From Saprospiraceae bacterium (lineage in GTDB: Bacteria > Bacteroidota > Bacteroidia > Chitinophagales > Saprospiraceae): a stretch of DNA of 64,000 bases. A program made the translations under genes and the position numbers. This document shows, piece by piece, positions 42,796 to 52,854 of the stretch (the stretch's first letter is position 1; every line of letters starts with the position of its first letter). The notes beneath the pieces are model-generated. The model did no database searches. It saw nothing but the letters and a program-made list of their open reading frames with translations, and was not told where the DNA came from. The DNA is taken from assembly GCA_016710115.1 (NCBI GenBank), contig JADJLN010000014.1, forward strand, positions 15,622 through 79,621. Direction: 5' to 3'.

Positions 42796-42811
42796 GTAAT
42801 CAGAGGATAAA

Positions 42812-42825
42812 GTGATCCAGATCAC
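42812..42825. promoter_or_regulatory. Candidate Crp/Fnr-type operator
   Basis: Perfect palindrome GTGATCCAGATCAC, about 60 bases upstream of the DUF2892 gene. GTGA-N6-TCAC is the half-site layout of Crp/Fnr regulators. A single occurrence, so tentative. Confidence 0.35.
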
Positions 42826-42884
42826 CATTCTTTTCAGATCCGATTTCCTAACTTTAAGCAAAGTTTACAATCTATGAAAAGAAC

Positions 42885-43073
42885 ATGGGTACCATCGACA
42901 AATCGATCCGGATCATTGCTGCCATTCTCATTGGCGTTCTCTATTACACCGGTACCATCACCAGCACACTCGGACTGATCCTGCTGATCCTGGGCGTTGT
43001 CTTTCTGCTTACCAGTTTTATCAGCTTTTGTCCGTTGTACCTTCCATTTGGGTTGTCAACCAAAGAGAAGTAG
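42885..43073 (+). CDS. DUF2892/YgaP-like small membrane protein
   Basis: A 62-aa protein with two membrane helices: MGTIDKSIRIIAAILIGVLYY and LGLILLILGVVFLLTSFISF (both shortened), ending CPLYLPFGLSTKEK. The start NIDKxIRxxxGxxL-like and the C-terminal FCPLYxPFGxST are the DUF2892 signature. In several bacteria such modules accompany rhodanese or sulfur-transfer proteins; none is nearby here. The gene is preceded by the palindrome at 42812. Confidence 0.85.
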   Translation: MGTIDKSIRIIAAILIGVLYYTGTITSTLGLILLILGVVFLLTSFISFCPLYLPFGLSTKEK

Positions 43074-43354
43074 GTTTGTCTTTTGACAAATTATCTTGTT
43101 CATCCAAATAAGCAGGATCACCGCATCAATTCATTTTGTTAACCTGGTCTGTATCCCAGGTCTTTCCTATTCAGACCAGCTATTTGATGTGCAAAATTTT
43201 CAAATATATCTGTTCTCTTCAAGGCTTTCGTGAATCGGGGTCTACCCCGAGTTGATTGGAACAGGAAATTTTCCATTCGCCTTTCATAAATGCTCCTCAA
43301 ATGGAGTAATAATGAGGTCACTTCTGATTTTGAACTGTTTTCTACTTGCCTGAC

Positions 43355-43720
43355 CGTCGATGCGTTCAGTCAATTGGATCTGTTATATACGGAAAAGGTC
43401 GTCCTTTCTGCCAGTGAAACCGAGTTGGCGATATTCATGGGAATGAAGGGGTCTATGGCCTGTACCAGGCGTTCAAGATCGCCGGTGCGAAGTACCTCGT
43501 CATGTCCCTCTGGCAGGTGCCCGATAGGGAAAACTTGCAGCTAATAACTAGATTCTATCGCAATTGGCTGCAACCGGAAGATGGCAGGACAACAACCATT
43601 CAGGAAGTCTTTAGAAAGATCCATCGAAAGATGCGTGAACGGCTGTTTAATTTGTATTATTGGACGGAAATTGTACTGGTGGAGCAGCTTTTGAACACTG
43701 CCGGTGTCTTTAACAATTGA
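43355..43720 (+). pseudogene. Decayed C-terminal CHAT-domain remnant
   Basis: Two frames together read VVLSASETELA, then GVYGLYQAF-like, then MSLWQVPDRENLQLITRFYRNWL and KMRERLFNLYYWTEIVLVEQ. These align with VVLSACETGLGDIQGNEGVYG and MSLWQVPDRETMEFM of the intact CHAT protein ending at 46875. The catalytic Cys of SACETG is Ser here, there is a frameshift near 43440-43500, and no N-terminal TPR or CHAT half precedes it, so it is a relic. It sits 10 bases before the start of the complete TPR-CHAT gene. Confidence 0.8.
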
Positions 43721-43729
43721 ATATAGTGG

Positions 43730-46700
43730 ATGATGAAATACTTGATTCTGTTCATTCTGGTAATCGGGGCCCCTTTATTATCGGCGCAGAATGTTGATTC
43801 CGTTGCAATCAGACAAGTGGATAGCCTCATTCAGGTTTCACGGGAGGAAACCAATAAAGGCAATTTTGATGACGCGATAAGTATCAATCAGGAGGCAGAA
43901 CGCATTGCATTGGATGAAGTAGGAAAAAATTCTGCAACGTATGGCTCGTGTCTTCATAATAAGGGGCGAATCAGTTTAAATCAGGGAGAAAATGCAGATG
44001 CAGAAACGTATTTTCTTGAAGCTTTATCTATTCGTGAAAAAGTGCTACATAAAGAGCATTTAGATATAGCACATAATTTAAAGTTTCTTGGCATTGTAAG
44101 CAATAATCTGGGTAATTACGAACGGGCTATAAATTACTATATAAGTGCTAGAGTCATCTACGAGAAGATATATGGAACCGAGCATATTCAGTATGCGTAT
44201 TGTCAGAGCAATATAGCTGATATCTATATTTCTTTAGGTGATTATAGTAAAGCAGAATTACTTAAACTGGAGGCTAAAAATGTTTTAGAAAAACAACTGG
44301 GCAAACTCGATCGTGATTATTGTCTATTATTAAACAGCCTGGCTGGCTTATATTACCAGATGGCGTATTATGAAAAAGCTGAGATTTTTTTTGGAAGCCA
44401 TTAATATTCAAAAGTTATTACTGGGCGAAATGCATCTCGAATATGCACAAAGTTTAAACAATTTGGCCAGTATGTATTATTACATTGGAAATTATGAAAA
44501 AGCTGAACCTTTATATTTGGATGTGTTAAATATTTTTGAAAAATCAGACCTAACTAGTCATCCATTTTATAGTTACATATTAAATAATTTGGGTAATTTA
44601 TATCGAGAATTAAACAATTATATTAAGGCAGAACAATATTTTCTCAAAACGCTATCTTTGGCTAAAACAACACTTGCGGAAGGACATCCAGAACTTGCCA
44701 ATTATATAAAAAATATAGCGAGTTTATACAGCGATATGGGCAAATTTTTTGAATCTGAGCAGCTTTTCTGGAAGCAAAAACTAATATTGAAAATAATTTA
44801 GGAAAGAATAATTCGGATTACGCTTTGATATTAATTAATTTAGCTCATACTAATTTGAATTCAGGAAAATATATGCAAGCAGAAAATAATTATTTGGAAT
44901 CAAAAGAAATTATGCTTCGTGTTTTAGGTGAAAAACATCCTGACTTTGCATTAGTTGTTAATGAACTCGGGACTCTTTATGCAAAACGGGGAGATCTAAA
45001 AAAAGCTGAAACTTATTATTTAGAAGCAAAGTCAATATGGGAAAGTTCAATGGGTAAAGACCATCCTCAGTATTCAAAGTGCTTGAATGAATTTGCAAAT
45101 GTATATGAAACAGAACAAAAATATATTGAGTCTGAACACTTGTTAGTAGAAGCCAATGCCCTGGAAGTGAAGCGACTTATGCAGTCAGTAACCTATTTAT
45201 CACAAAGTGAACTGGACAAGTATAGTAAAACATTTCAAATCCGCTCTGAAAAGTTATTTTCCTATGCTCTGAATCGAAAAGAAATTGGCATTAACTTGCA
45301 CTTCAATGATATAAGTACCTTGTGTTTTGACAATATACTATTTTATAAGGGATTTTTACTTACAGCTGCCACCAGATTAAATGCTCTTTCTACAACTTCT
45401 GTTGAAGTAGAAGAATTAAGTTTTCAATTAAAAAGCTATCGTCGTTTACTCGGCATAGAATATGCGAAACCGGTGACGGAGCGAGAACATATTGATGAAT
45501 TGGAGGAAAAAGCCAATGCCGCCGAAAAAGAGCTTACACACGCAGTTGCAGACTACGGCCAGGTCATGAAGCAAGTCAGATGGACTGAGATTCAGTCTGC
45601 TTTGAAGCCAGGAGAAGCCGCCATCGAGTTTGTCCACTTTGGGGTCAATTTTCCAAAAGGAACAGACAGCGTGATGTATGCCGCTTTAGTGCTCTTGCCG
45701 GGATCTGAACAACCCCGGTTTGTTCCGCTTTTCGAAGAAAAACAACTGGACAGCGAGGTTTATGGTAATAGTATCTCCGATATTGCCAATACACTGTATG
45801 CCTCACGTGGCTTAGTACCCAATGTCCCCAATACCGGCCTTTCAGATAATATTTATGAAATCCTTTGGAAACCACTGGATGAATACCTGGCTGGAGCTCA
45901 AACAGTCTATTATTCACCGTCAGGACTTCTTCATCGTCTGAACCTCCCTGCTATCCCCATACAAGGCGATTCCATGTTAGGCGACCGCTACAACCTCATC
46001 GAACTGGCCAGCACCAGGCAACTGGTTGTGCCCAATGCGTTCAAACCCGCAGCAAATGACGCCTTGCTTTTCGGCGGTATTTTGTACGACTCGGACAGCA
46101 CCGCCATGTCCCAACCCACTGCCCTGCTTGAGTCCAATAGCTTTGCCATTCGAGGTGGACTCAGCTTTTCCAACATCGACACTACGCTGCGCATAGGCAC
46201 CTGGAGTGCACTGCCGTTTACTTCACGGGAAATGACGAGTCTTGAAAAAACAATGCAATCTGCTGGTATCGAAACCAGCACCCACTCGGGATATGCAGCT
46301 ACCGAAGAGACCTTCAAAACCATTGGCACCGGGGGCAAGGCGTCCCCACGTGTCTTGCATCTCGCTACGCATGGCTTCTTTTTTCCTGATCCAAAATCAA
46401 GAGACGGTCAAAGCTCAACATGGAACACGAACGAGCCGGCCTTCCGGTTGTCTGATCACCCCATGATCCGATCCGGGTTGATCTGGCCGGTGCCAACTAT
46501 GCCTGGCAAACCGGCAAGCCACTTTATGAAGGTGCAGAAGATGGCATCCTCACCGCCTATGAGATCAGCCAGATGAACCTGTCCAACACCGAACTGGTGG
46601 TCCTCTCAGCTTGTGAAACAGGCCTGGGTGATATTCAAGGTAACGAAGGCGTTTATGGATTACAGCGTGCTTTCAAAATCGCCGGAGCGAAATATCTCAT

Positions 46701-46875
46701 CATGTCTCTCTGGCAGGTTCCCGATCGGGAGACCATGGAATTTATGAGCACCTTTTACCAGAACTGGCTCGAGCAGAAAATGACAATCCCGGAGGCTTTT
46801 CGAACGACGCAACGTGAAATGCGGGATCGGTTTTTCAATCCGTATTTGTGGGCGGGGTTTGTACTGGTGGAGTAA
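43730..46875 (+). CDS. Secreted TPR-CHAT protein (three frameshifts)
   Basis: About 1,048 aa after correction. A signal peptide (LILFILVIGAPLLSAQ) is followed by about ten Kinesin-light-chain-type TPRs (A-E-x-[YL]-x-L-E-A, H-[LP]-x-[YFL]-A, N-N-L-[GA]-x-x-Y) to residue 480, a helical linker, then a CHAT caspase-like domain (residues about 640-1048) with His in LHLATHGFFF and Cys in VLSACETGLGD. The dyad is complete. Breaks: near 44395 in a T8 run, near 44772 in a T4 run (QLFLEAKTNIENN restored), and at 46482 where ATCTGG should be ATCCTGG (SGLILAGANYAW restored). The 43.7-45.4 kb part is markedly AT-rich. CHAT domains are clostripain-like proteases; the target is unknown. Confidence 0.82.
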
Positions 46876-47168
46876 TAGGTTACTAGTAACTGTGCAACAC
46901 GGTTCCTTTCGGACGGATTTTTGAAATTGATATCCCGAAAAGATAGCAAAATCAGCATTTTTCGCTTTACTGCTTCTGCGCCCTAGGCCTTGAATGCCTC
47001 AGCAGTTATTATCGGCCCATCACACCTTTAACCTATATTTCAGCTTTCTGACTTTCACCTTCCCACTTTTGATTACGTGGTTCATCTGCGTTATCCTCCC
47101 GATCGTCGATAAATTCTCTCCCCACCTGGGAAGTTTCACGATGTTGTGTCGGTAATCAAAAGTTTCCT

Positions 47169-47843
47169 ATGGCCTTTATCGAAATTGACCACATTCGAAA
47201 GATCTACCGCAAAGCCACCGTCACTGTCCCTGCTGTCAACGACATCAGTTTTGTCATTGAGAAGGGCGAGTTCCTGGCGATCGTCGGCAAATCCGGTTCG
47301 GGGAAATCCACCCTGCTAAATCTCCTTGGCGGACTGGACACCCCGACCTCAGGCGAGATCAGATTTGAAGGAGAGAACCTGTTTGCAGAAGGGAAAGACG
47401 GTCTGGTGCGCCATCGCCGCCATCGTGTTGGCATGGTCTTCCAGTCCTTTCAACTCATTCCCGGCCAAACGGCTGCCGAGAACATCGAACTGGCACTCGC
47501 ATTTGGTGGCGTATCCAGAACCGAACGCCATACACGGGCGCTGGAACTGCTCGCACAGGTCGGTCTCGCCGAACGAGCCAATCACTACCCCACTGAACTG
47601 TCTGGTGGTGAAGCCCAACGCGTGGCCATTGCCCGTGCCCTCGCCAATGATCCCGACATCCTTCTGGCGGACGAACCAACGGGCAACCTGGACACCCAGA
47701 ACGGAGATATCGTCCTGAGTATCCTGCAGGACCTGCATCGACAAGGCCGGACGATCATCATGATCACCCACGATCCGGACATGGCCCAGGTCGCCCAACG
47801 GACCATCCGGATGCAGGACGGCCAGTTATTGGAAGCACTATAA
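47169..47843 (+). CDS. MacB/LolD-type ABC transporter ATP-binding protein
   Basis: A 224-aa ATPase. Walker A is GKSGSGKSTLLNLLGG, Q-loop is VFQSFQLIPGQTAAEN, signature LSGGEAQRVAIARAL, Walker B ILLADEPTGNLD and H-loop ITHDPDMAQ. The extra LIPGQTAAEN and GNLD features fit the LolD/MacB/FtsE branch, which drives FtsX-like permeases that act on lipoproteins, peptides or cell-wall hydrolases from the periplasmic side. The permease follows 71 bases later, with a hairpin repeat between. Confidence 0.92.
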   Translation: MAFIEIDHIRKIYRKATVTVPAVNDISFVIEKGEFLAIVGKSGSGKSTLLNLLGGLDTPTSGEIRFEGENLFAEGKDGLVRHRRHRVGMVFQSFQLIPGQTAAENIELALAFGGVSRTERHTRALELLAQVGLAERANHYPTELSGGEAQRVAIARALANDPDILLADEPTGNLDTQNGDIVLSILQDLHRQGRTIIMITHDPDMAQVAQRTIRMQDGQLLEAL

Positions 47844-47852
47844 ATCTAAAAG

Positions 47853-47904
47853 CACGTTGAACGTTGATCTGAATGACCGTCAGGTCATTCTTGAACCTTG
47901 AACA
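47853..47904. repeat. Isolated TTGAAC-flanked hairpin inside the ABC operon
   Basis: GAATGACC-GTCA-GGTCATTC (47871-47890) flanked by GTTGAACGTTGA on the left and TTGAACCTTGAAC on the right. The flanks match those of the 11.6-12.7 kb hairpins; the stem differs. Confidence 0.75.
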
Positions 47905-47914
47905 CCCGGACAAT

Positions 47915-49315
47915 ATGACCACTCTCGACCTTATCCGCATGGCCCTCCGCAACCTCTGGCGGACTCGCCTTCGCTCCAGCCTGACCATCCTTGGTGTGAT
48001 GATCGGTATCGGCGCCCTGATCTCCATGGTTGCATTTGGCAGTGGGATGGAAAAGAATATCAGCGATGCCTTCACCAGCAGTGGCCTGTTCTCCCGGATC
48101 ACTATAACACCGGTCAAACTGGATATGAACCGCCCCATGGAATCACTGACCGATACCAGCGGCATCAGTGTCCCCCTGGATGATGAGCTCCTGGAAAAGA
48201 TCCGGCTAATCCCCGGCGTGGAAGAGGCATATGGAGAAATTCAGCAACCGGCCAAAGTAGCCTGGAAGGAAAATGAAACTACACTGACCTATACCGGGGT
48301 GAGTCCGGAAGTGGGGAAGACCAAAGCCTATCAGAATTTGCTGGCCGGAACATTCCTGACCAGTGATACCCTGGGCCAGGCCGTTATTTCCACCGATCTG
48401 TTACGGCGTCTGAAGATCCGGATCGACAGTGAGGATATGGAACGCGCCAAAAAGAAAGATACGGCAAACATCTATACCTATCTGAAGGCCGAAGACTTGA
48501 TCGGTGATACACTGCTGTTGAGTACGGCTACGTTCCACCCCATGCAGATGATGGGAGCCCTGACGGGCAATCAGGAAGCCAACCCGCTGAGTGAACGGGT
48601 CTCACCCCTGGTGATCGTCGGAGTGCGGGAAGGAGAATCTGATGGTCCTGCCGACCGCTCAAACACCGACCTGCTGATACCGGAAGGATTTGCTACCACC
48701 ATACCCAGCATCGGCTTCAACAGCATTACCGAATTTCTGCGAAAAGGTTCGGGCAAGCCGGACAAATACGCTACCATCCAGGTGACCGTTGCCAATCCGA
48801 ATAATCTCACTCCCGTACGTCAGGAACTGGAAAAGATGGGGCTGAAGGTCTTTGCCCTGGCCGAACAGATGAAGGAGATCCGTCGGGCTTTCCTGGCGGT
48901 GAATGCCGTACTCGGCGTAGTCGGTTTTATCGCGTTGATCGTGGCCGGACTGGGTATCATTAATACATTGCTGATGAGTATCCTGGAACGAACCCGGGAG
49001 ATCGGCATCATGAAGGCCATCGGCGGAAGTGAAGGCCAGATCAAGAGTGTCTTCTTCGGGGAAGCTGCTGTGATCGGCCTGGTCGGTGCAATCGGAGGGA
49101 TCATCCTTGGATGGCTGGTCACATTGGCCGCCGGTGCCATCATCAATATGAAGATCAAGGAAATGGGCGAGGTGCCGGTCGACCTGTTTTACTTTCCCTG
49201 GTGGCTCATCATCGGCTCCATCGGTTTCGCCATTGGTCTGAGTCTGATCGCAGGACTTTATCCAGCGGCAAGAGCGGCCCGGATCGATCCGGTGGAGGCG
49301 CTGAGATGGAGTTGA
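47915..49315 (+). CDS. MacB-like FtsX-family ABC permease
   Basis: A 466-aa permease. One N-terminal helix follows MALRNLWRTRLRSSLTILG, then a periplasmic domain of about 270 residues (MacB_PCD type: ITPVKLDMNRPMESLTDTSG, SPLVIVGVREGE), and three C-terminal helices with the family motifs VAGLGIINTLLMSILERTRE and IGIMKAIGGSEGQI, ending ARAARIDPVEALRWS. This is the MacB/LolCE topology. ATG 47915 is chosen, since the upstream in-frame start falls in the hairpin element. It works with the ATPase at 47169; a periplasmic adaptor (MacA) is not present here, so it may act without TolC coupling. Confidence 0.92.
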   Translation: MTTLDLIRMALRNLWRTRLRSSLTILGVMIGIGALISMVAFGSGMEKNISDAFTSSGLFSRITITPVKLDMNRPMESLTDTSGISVPLDDELLEKIRLIPGVEEAYGEIQQPAKVAWKENETTLTYTGVSPEVGKTKAYQNLLAGTFLTSDTLGQAVISTDLLRRLKIRIDSEDMERAKKKDTANIYTYLKAEDLIGDTLLLSTATFHPMQMMGALTGNQEANPLSERVSPLVIVGVREGESDGPADRSNTDLLIPEGFATTIPSIGFNSITEFLRKGSGKPDKYATIQVTVANPNNLTPVRQELEKMGLKVFALAEQMKEIRRAFLAVNAVLGVVGFIALIVAGLGIINTLLMSILERTREIGIMKAIGGSEGQIKSVFFGEAAVIGLVGAIGGIILGWLVTLAAGAIINMKIKEMGEVPVDLFYFPWWLIIGSIGFAIGLSLIAGLYPAARAARIDPVEALRWS

Positions 49316-49321
49316 GGGGAA

Positions 49322-50290
49322 ATGCCAAAAAACAAATCACAAAAAACAAACAAATCCGAATGTCCAAAACACAAATTCAAAAAGACAAATTCAAAAAGAC
49401 AAACAAATCACAAATCTGAAATTCGAATGTCAAATCCTCCAGGGAAATCGGCTGTACAGGTAAGGACCCCAGCGGGGTCCAACTTGAATAGCTCCGGGTG
49501 TCAACCCGGGGTAAAGAGAATGAGAGAAATTTGTTTTGGCGACATTTTTGCCAACACGCAAAAATGGTGACAAAACAACCCTTGGTGGAAATAGCAAATT
49601 TTAAATCACAAAAAACAAATTCCAAAAAACAAACAAATCCAAAGGACCAAATTCGAACGTCCAAAACCTCCTGAAATATCGGGGCACTTTAGCGCATTAG
49701 CCAAGGAATGTTTATAGCCCCCTCTCCTTGGAAAGGAGAGGGCGGGGGGTGAGGTTATCACGATACTTTTAATTTCTGATTCCTGTCCCAGTTCCCTGGA
49801 TTATCAAATGAGATACCAGCCAGCCGACAGACAAATCCCCAACACCAAATCCGAATGTCCAATCCTCCAAGAAAATGAGCCTACAGGTAAGGACCCCAGC
49901 GGGGTCCAACTTGAATAGCCCCGGGTGCCAACCCGGGGTAAAGAAAATGAGAGAAATTTGTTTTGGCGACATTTTTGCCACCACGCAAAAATGGTGACAA
50001 AACAACCCATGGTGGAAATAGCAAATTTTAAATCACAAAAAACAAATTCCAAAAAACAAACAAATCCGAATGTCCAAATCCGAATGTCCAAAACTCAAAT
50101 TCAAAAAGAAAAACAAATCATAAATCTGAAATCCGAATGTCCAATTCTCAACGAAAATGAGCCTACAGGTAAGGACCCCAGCGGGGTCCAACTTGAATAG
50201 CCCCGGGTGCCAATCCGGGGTAAAGAAAATGAGAGAAATTTGTTTTGGCGACATTTTTGCCACCTCGCAAAATTGGTGACAAAACATCCC
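49322..50290. repeat. Hairpin-rich repeat array, three units
   Basis: Three copies with first hairpins at 49464, 49891 and 50173. Each unit holds, in order: hairpin GGACCCC-AGC-GGGGTCC, linker AACTTGAATAG, hairpin CCCCGGGT-GCCA-ACCCGGGG (first copy shorter), an invariant block GAGAGAAATTTG, then a long imperfect hairpin with 19-base arms (start GTTTTGGC, end TGACAAAAC), and an A/C-rich tail with many ACAAA words. An unrelated 120-base gap lies at 49676-49800. The three-fold copy and lack of protein-like frames argue for non-coding. Confidence 0.85.
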
Positions 50291-50303
50291 CAGTCCTGCA
50301 AAG

Positions 50304-52237
50304 TCAATAACCCGATCGTTTGATCCAAAAGCTGGATCGAAGTTGATATCCTGTCTGAATCTGGATTATATACACACCATCCGGTAAACCAGACATCAGA
50401 ATCTCACATTCTGATCCTGAATATGTAATGCGATCAGGGTGCAAACGACGACCGTACAGGTCCAGGATGCGAATTTGGTCAGGGCTGGGAAAATGTGTTT
50501 GTGGAACACTCACACGAACCCTGTCCGTGCCTGGATTCGGTACCAGAAATAAAGGGATATCCCCTGCCCGATGGACATCGGAAATGGAAGTTGTATTTTC
50601 ACAAATCGGAAAAACCCCGCTGATCACCGGATCTGTGATCACATTTAGTGAATCGATCGCCACACCCGGATCCCGACCATCTGTCCCGACCCCGGCGTAT
50701 AGACTGCTGGACAAAAGGGTATAATCACCACCAATTCCATTGTTGTAATTGACAAAACCGATATTGGTCATTTGCCCGGGAAAGAAATTACTCATCGGAT
50801 AATTCGAAGGATTGGCAGTTGTATTTATCCCATTAGCGATCACATTTTTTTCAACCACCGCCCCGGGAAAGTAGCTCGTCAGACTTCCATTTCCCACACC
50901 TTTTCCACTGCCGTGCAAGCCATATACCCCATGACTGGTGATATTGTTCGTATATCTGAAATTGGTGTTCGGAAATGAAATCCCATCCGCATTGACAAAC
51001 GTATTCCCGTAAGGATTGATAAACGTATTGTGATCCACAGTCAGATCCTCCACCCCGCTCAATACTTGTAGTGAACGGCCATCTCCGCCCCAGATATTCC
51101 CATTGATATCTTCGATGAGATTGTTGTGGATCCAGATTCGGGCTGTAGGAATGGTGGGCAAACTGTTGTCACGTGCAGCGATATTAAACCCACTTCCTGT
51201 GTGCCGGATGATATTGTGTTCAAAGGTCACATCACTGACGGTGATCCAGGGACAGGCACCTCCTTCGGTGCGCGGTGTAAACAGGATAGCAAACCCGGTT
51301 TGTGAATCTGCCCAGTTCTGTTCAAACACATTTCCCCTGACCCAGACCCGCGTGGCATTTTTCAGTTCGAACAGGTTTTTCATACTCCAGTCAGTGCCTT
51401 CATAATCGGGATGGTCAGCCTTCCATGCCAGCGGCTTGATCACATGATTGTTTCGAAACTCGATATCCGCCATCAGCATATCCGGAACATTCGTTTTTGC
51501 ACCTCCGAACATGATGTTTTCACCCGCACCCTCCAGCCGGTTGTTGACGATCTTGAAGGCAGTGCCATTCCAGGCACATAAGGCTTGACTGTCGGCGCCT
51601 TCCTCCTTAAAATTGTCGATCCACGAATTCACCACAGCAATCCGTCGGCCATTCATGGCGATGCCTCGTCTGCTGCCCAGGGTCGGATGACCATGGAGGT
51701 AAATACGATCAAAAGAAACTGGTCGGGCAAATCTGCCAGAAGAGATTCACCATTTCCAATTGTGATCACATTCCAGGAAAACCCCTGGGTGCGAAATTCT
51801 ATACCGAAAAACGCGTAGTGATGCGCTCTGGATGACGTGGTGATGGCACTGAGAGTGGGCTTGGCTTCGATTTTGGCCAGGACAGGGGCATACGACGGGT
51901 CGATTCGCGTATTGAGCGGAGGAAGTTGATCATCCGGAACATTCGTACGGATCACGATCCATCCCTCCCCGAATTTTTCAGGTAGATTGAATGGACCAAC
52001 GTAAGTCGCACCCGATTCAAGCCGGATAGTGGTTCCCGGCATCGCCTGATTGATAGCCTGCTGCAGTTGACTGTTCGTATAATCACAGCCTGCTGCACAA
52101 ACCGTAATTTCGTTTGGTGTGGTCGGCAGACAACCGTCCAGCCATTCTTGTGGCATTACTGGAATGACCTGCCCGTGTAGGTTGATCTGGAGCAGAACGG
52201 TCGCGATCAGGATGAAAATGGAACGGATTGAGTTCAT
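50304..52237 (-). CDS. Right-handed beta-helix secreted protein with T9SS type A tail (one frameshift near 51725)
   Basis: About 644 aa after correction. A signal peptide ends near INLHGQ. The region up to residue 170 has the start of a pectate-lyase-like helix (NSQLQQAINQAMPGTTIRLES, GATYVGPFNLPEK). After the break the frame reads MNGRRIAVVNSWIDNF and continues through PbH1-type coils (FRNNHVIKPLAWK, WVRGNVFEQNW, VTFEHNIIRHTGSGFNI). The last 85 residues form a type A sorting domain (LVPNPGTDRVRVSV, DLYGRRLHPDR, LPDGVYIIQIQT). One lost T in a T-run restores DLPDQFSFDRIYLHGHPTLGS. Polysaccharide binding or cleavage is likely for the fold but no catalytic residues are assigned. Confidence 0.78.
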
Positions 52238-52328
52238 ATGTGAACAGGATGATCATGTCTGTAGTGGAAGGGATTGATCGGTAGTCAAAACAAATATATC
52301 CAAAGCCAGCCAAGCGAAACAGGCACTT

Positions 52329-52803
52329 TCAGTCGATTTTTCCTTTCATGAATTGATCGAGCGTTTTTCTGGCGGAAACCCGCACCTTGTTTTTCAGGAA
52401 AGGTGTCCACCCGAATAGAAGCCCTTTTATACCAAGAGCCTGTTTGGACCATTGATAAAAATGAAAGGAATCGATATGTTCTACGATCAGTCCGTTTTGA
52501 AATGTAAACCGGGACTGGATCTTGTTGATCACGCCTTTCCCTGTAGGAGAAAAAAGTATACATCGCATGCCAGATTGCTATACCTGTATTCTGATCGGCT
52601 GATGAAGTATGGAACTCGATCTCCAGATCCCTGGACCGTTTGCAAAACATCTCCCACATACTCTTGAGCTGGTCCGCATTCAAGGCATGAAAAACCGGAT
52701 CGGAAAATGTGGCACGATCGTCATACAACGATTGCATGGTCAAATAATCCTTTTGTTGAAATGCCTCAAAAAAGGAACGGATCAGCTGGTTGTTCGGGTG
52801 CAT
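52329..52803 (-). CDS. SnoaL-like (NTF2-fold) protein, frameshifted near 52550
   Basis: About 158 aa after correction. The N-terminal frame from ATG 52803 reads NNQLIRSFFEAFQQKDYLTM and YDDRATFSDPVFHALNADQLK, the SnoaL helix and strand pattern, then YTF. A T6 run (expected T5) moves the frame to SPTGKGVINKIQSRFTFQNGLIVEHIDSF, also typical SnoaL, followed by FHFYQWSKQALGIKG. Together they are a full SnoaL_2-type domain. These small proteins bind diverse ligands or act as isomerases and hydrolases. The function is unknown. Confidence 0.75.
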
Positions 52804-52854
52804 GGCCGGTGCTTGTTTCCGTAATATACGAAGCACCTCGGTTAAATCCGCACA

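Noticed and set aside
43730..46875. TPR-CHAT as part of a type III-E CRISPR (Craspase) system
   Set aside because: It has a signal peptide, and there is no gRAMP/Cas7-11, array or Csx30-like gene in the window.
49322..50290. Possible CRISPR array
   Set aside because: Repeats are about 280-430 bases apart, not 25-40 bp with equal unique spacers, and no cas genes are nearby.
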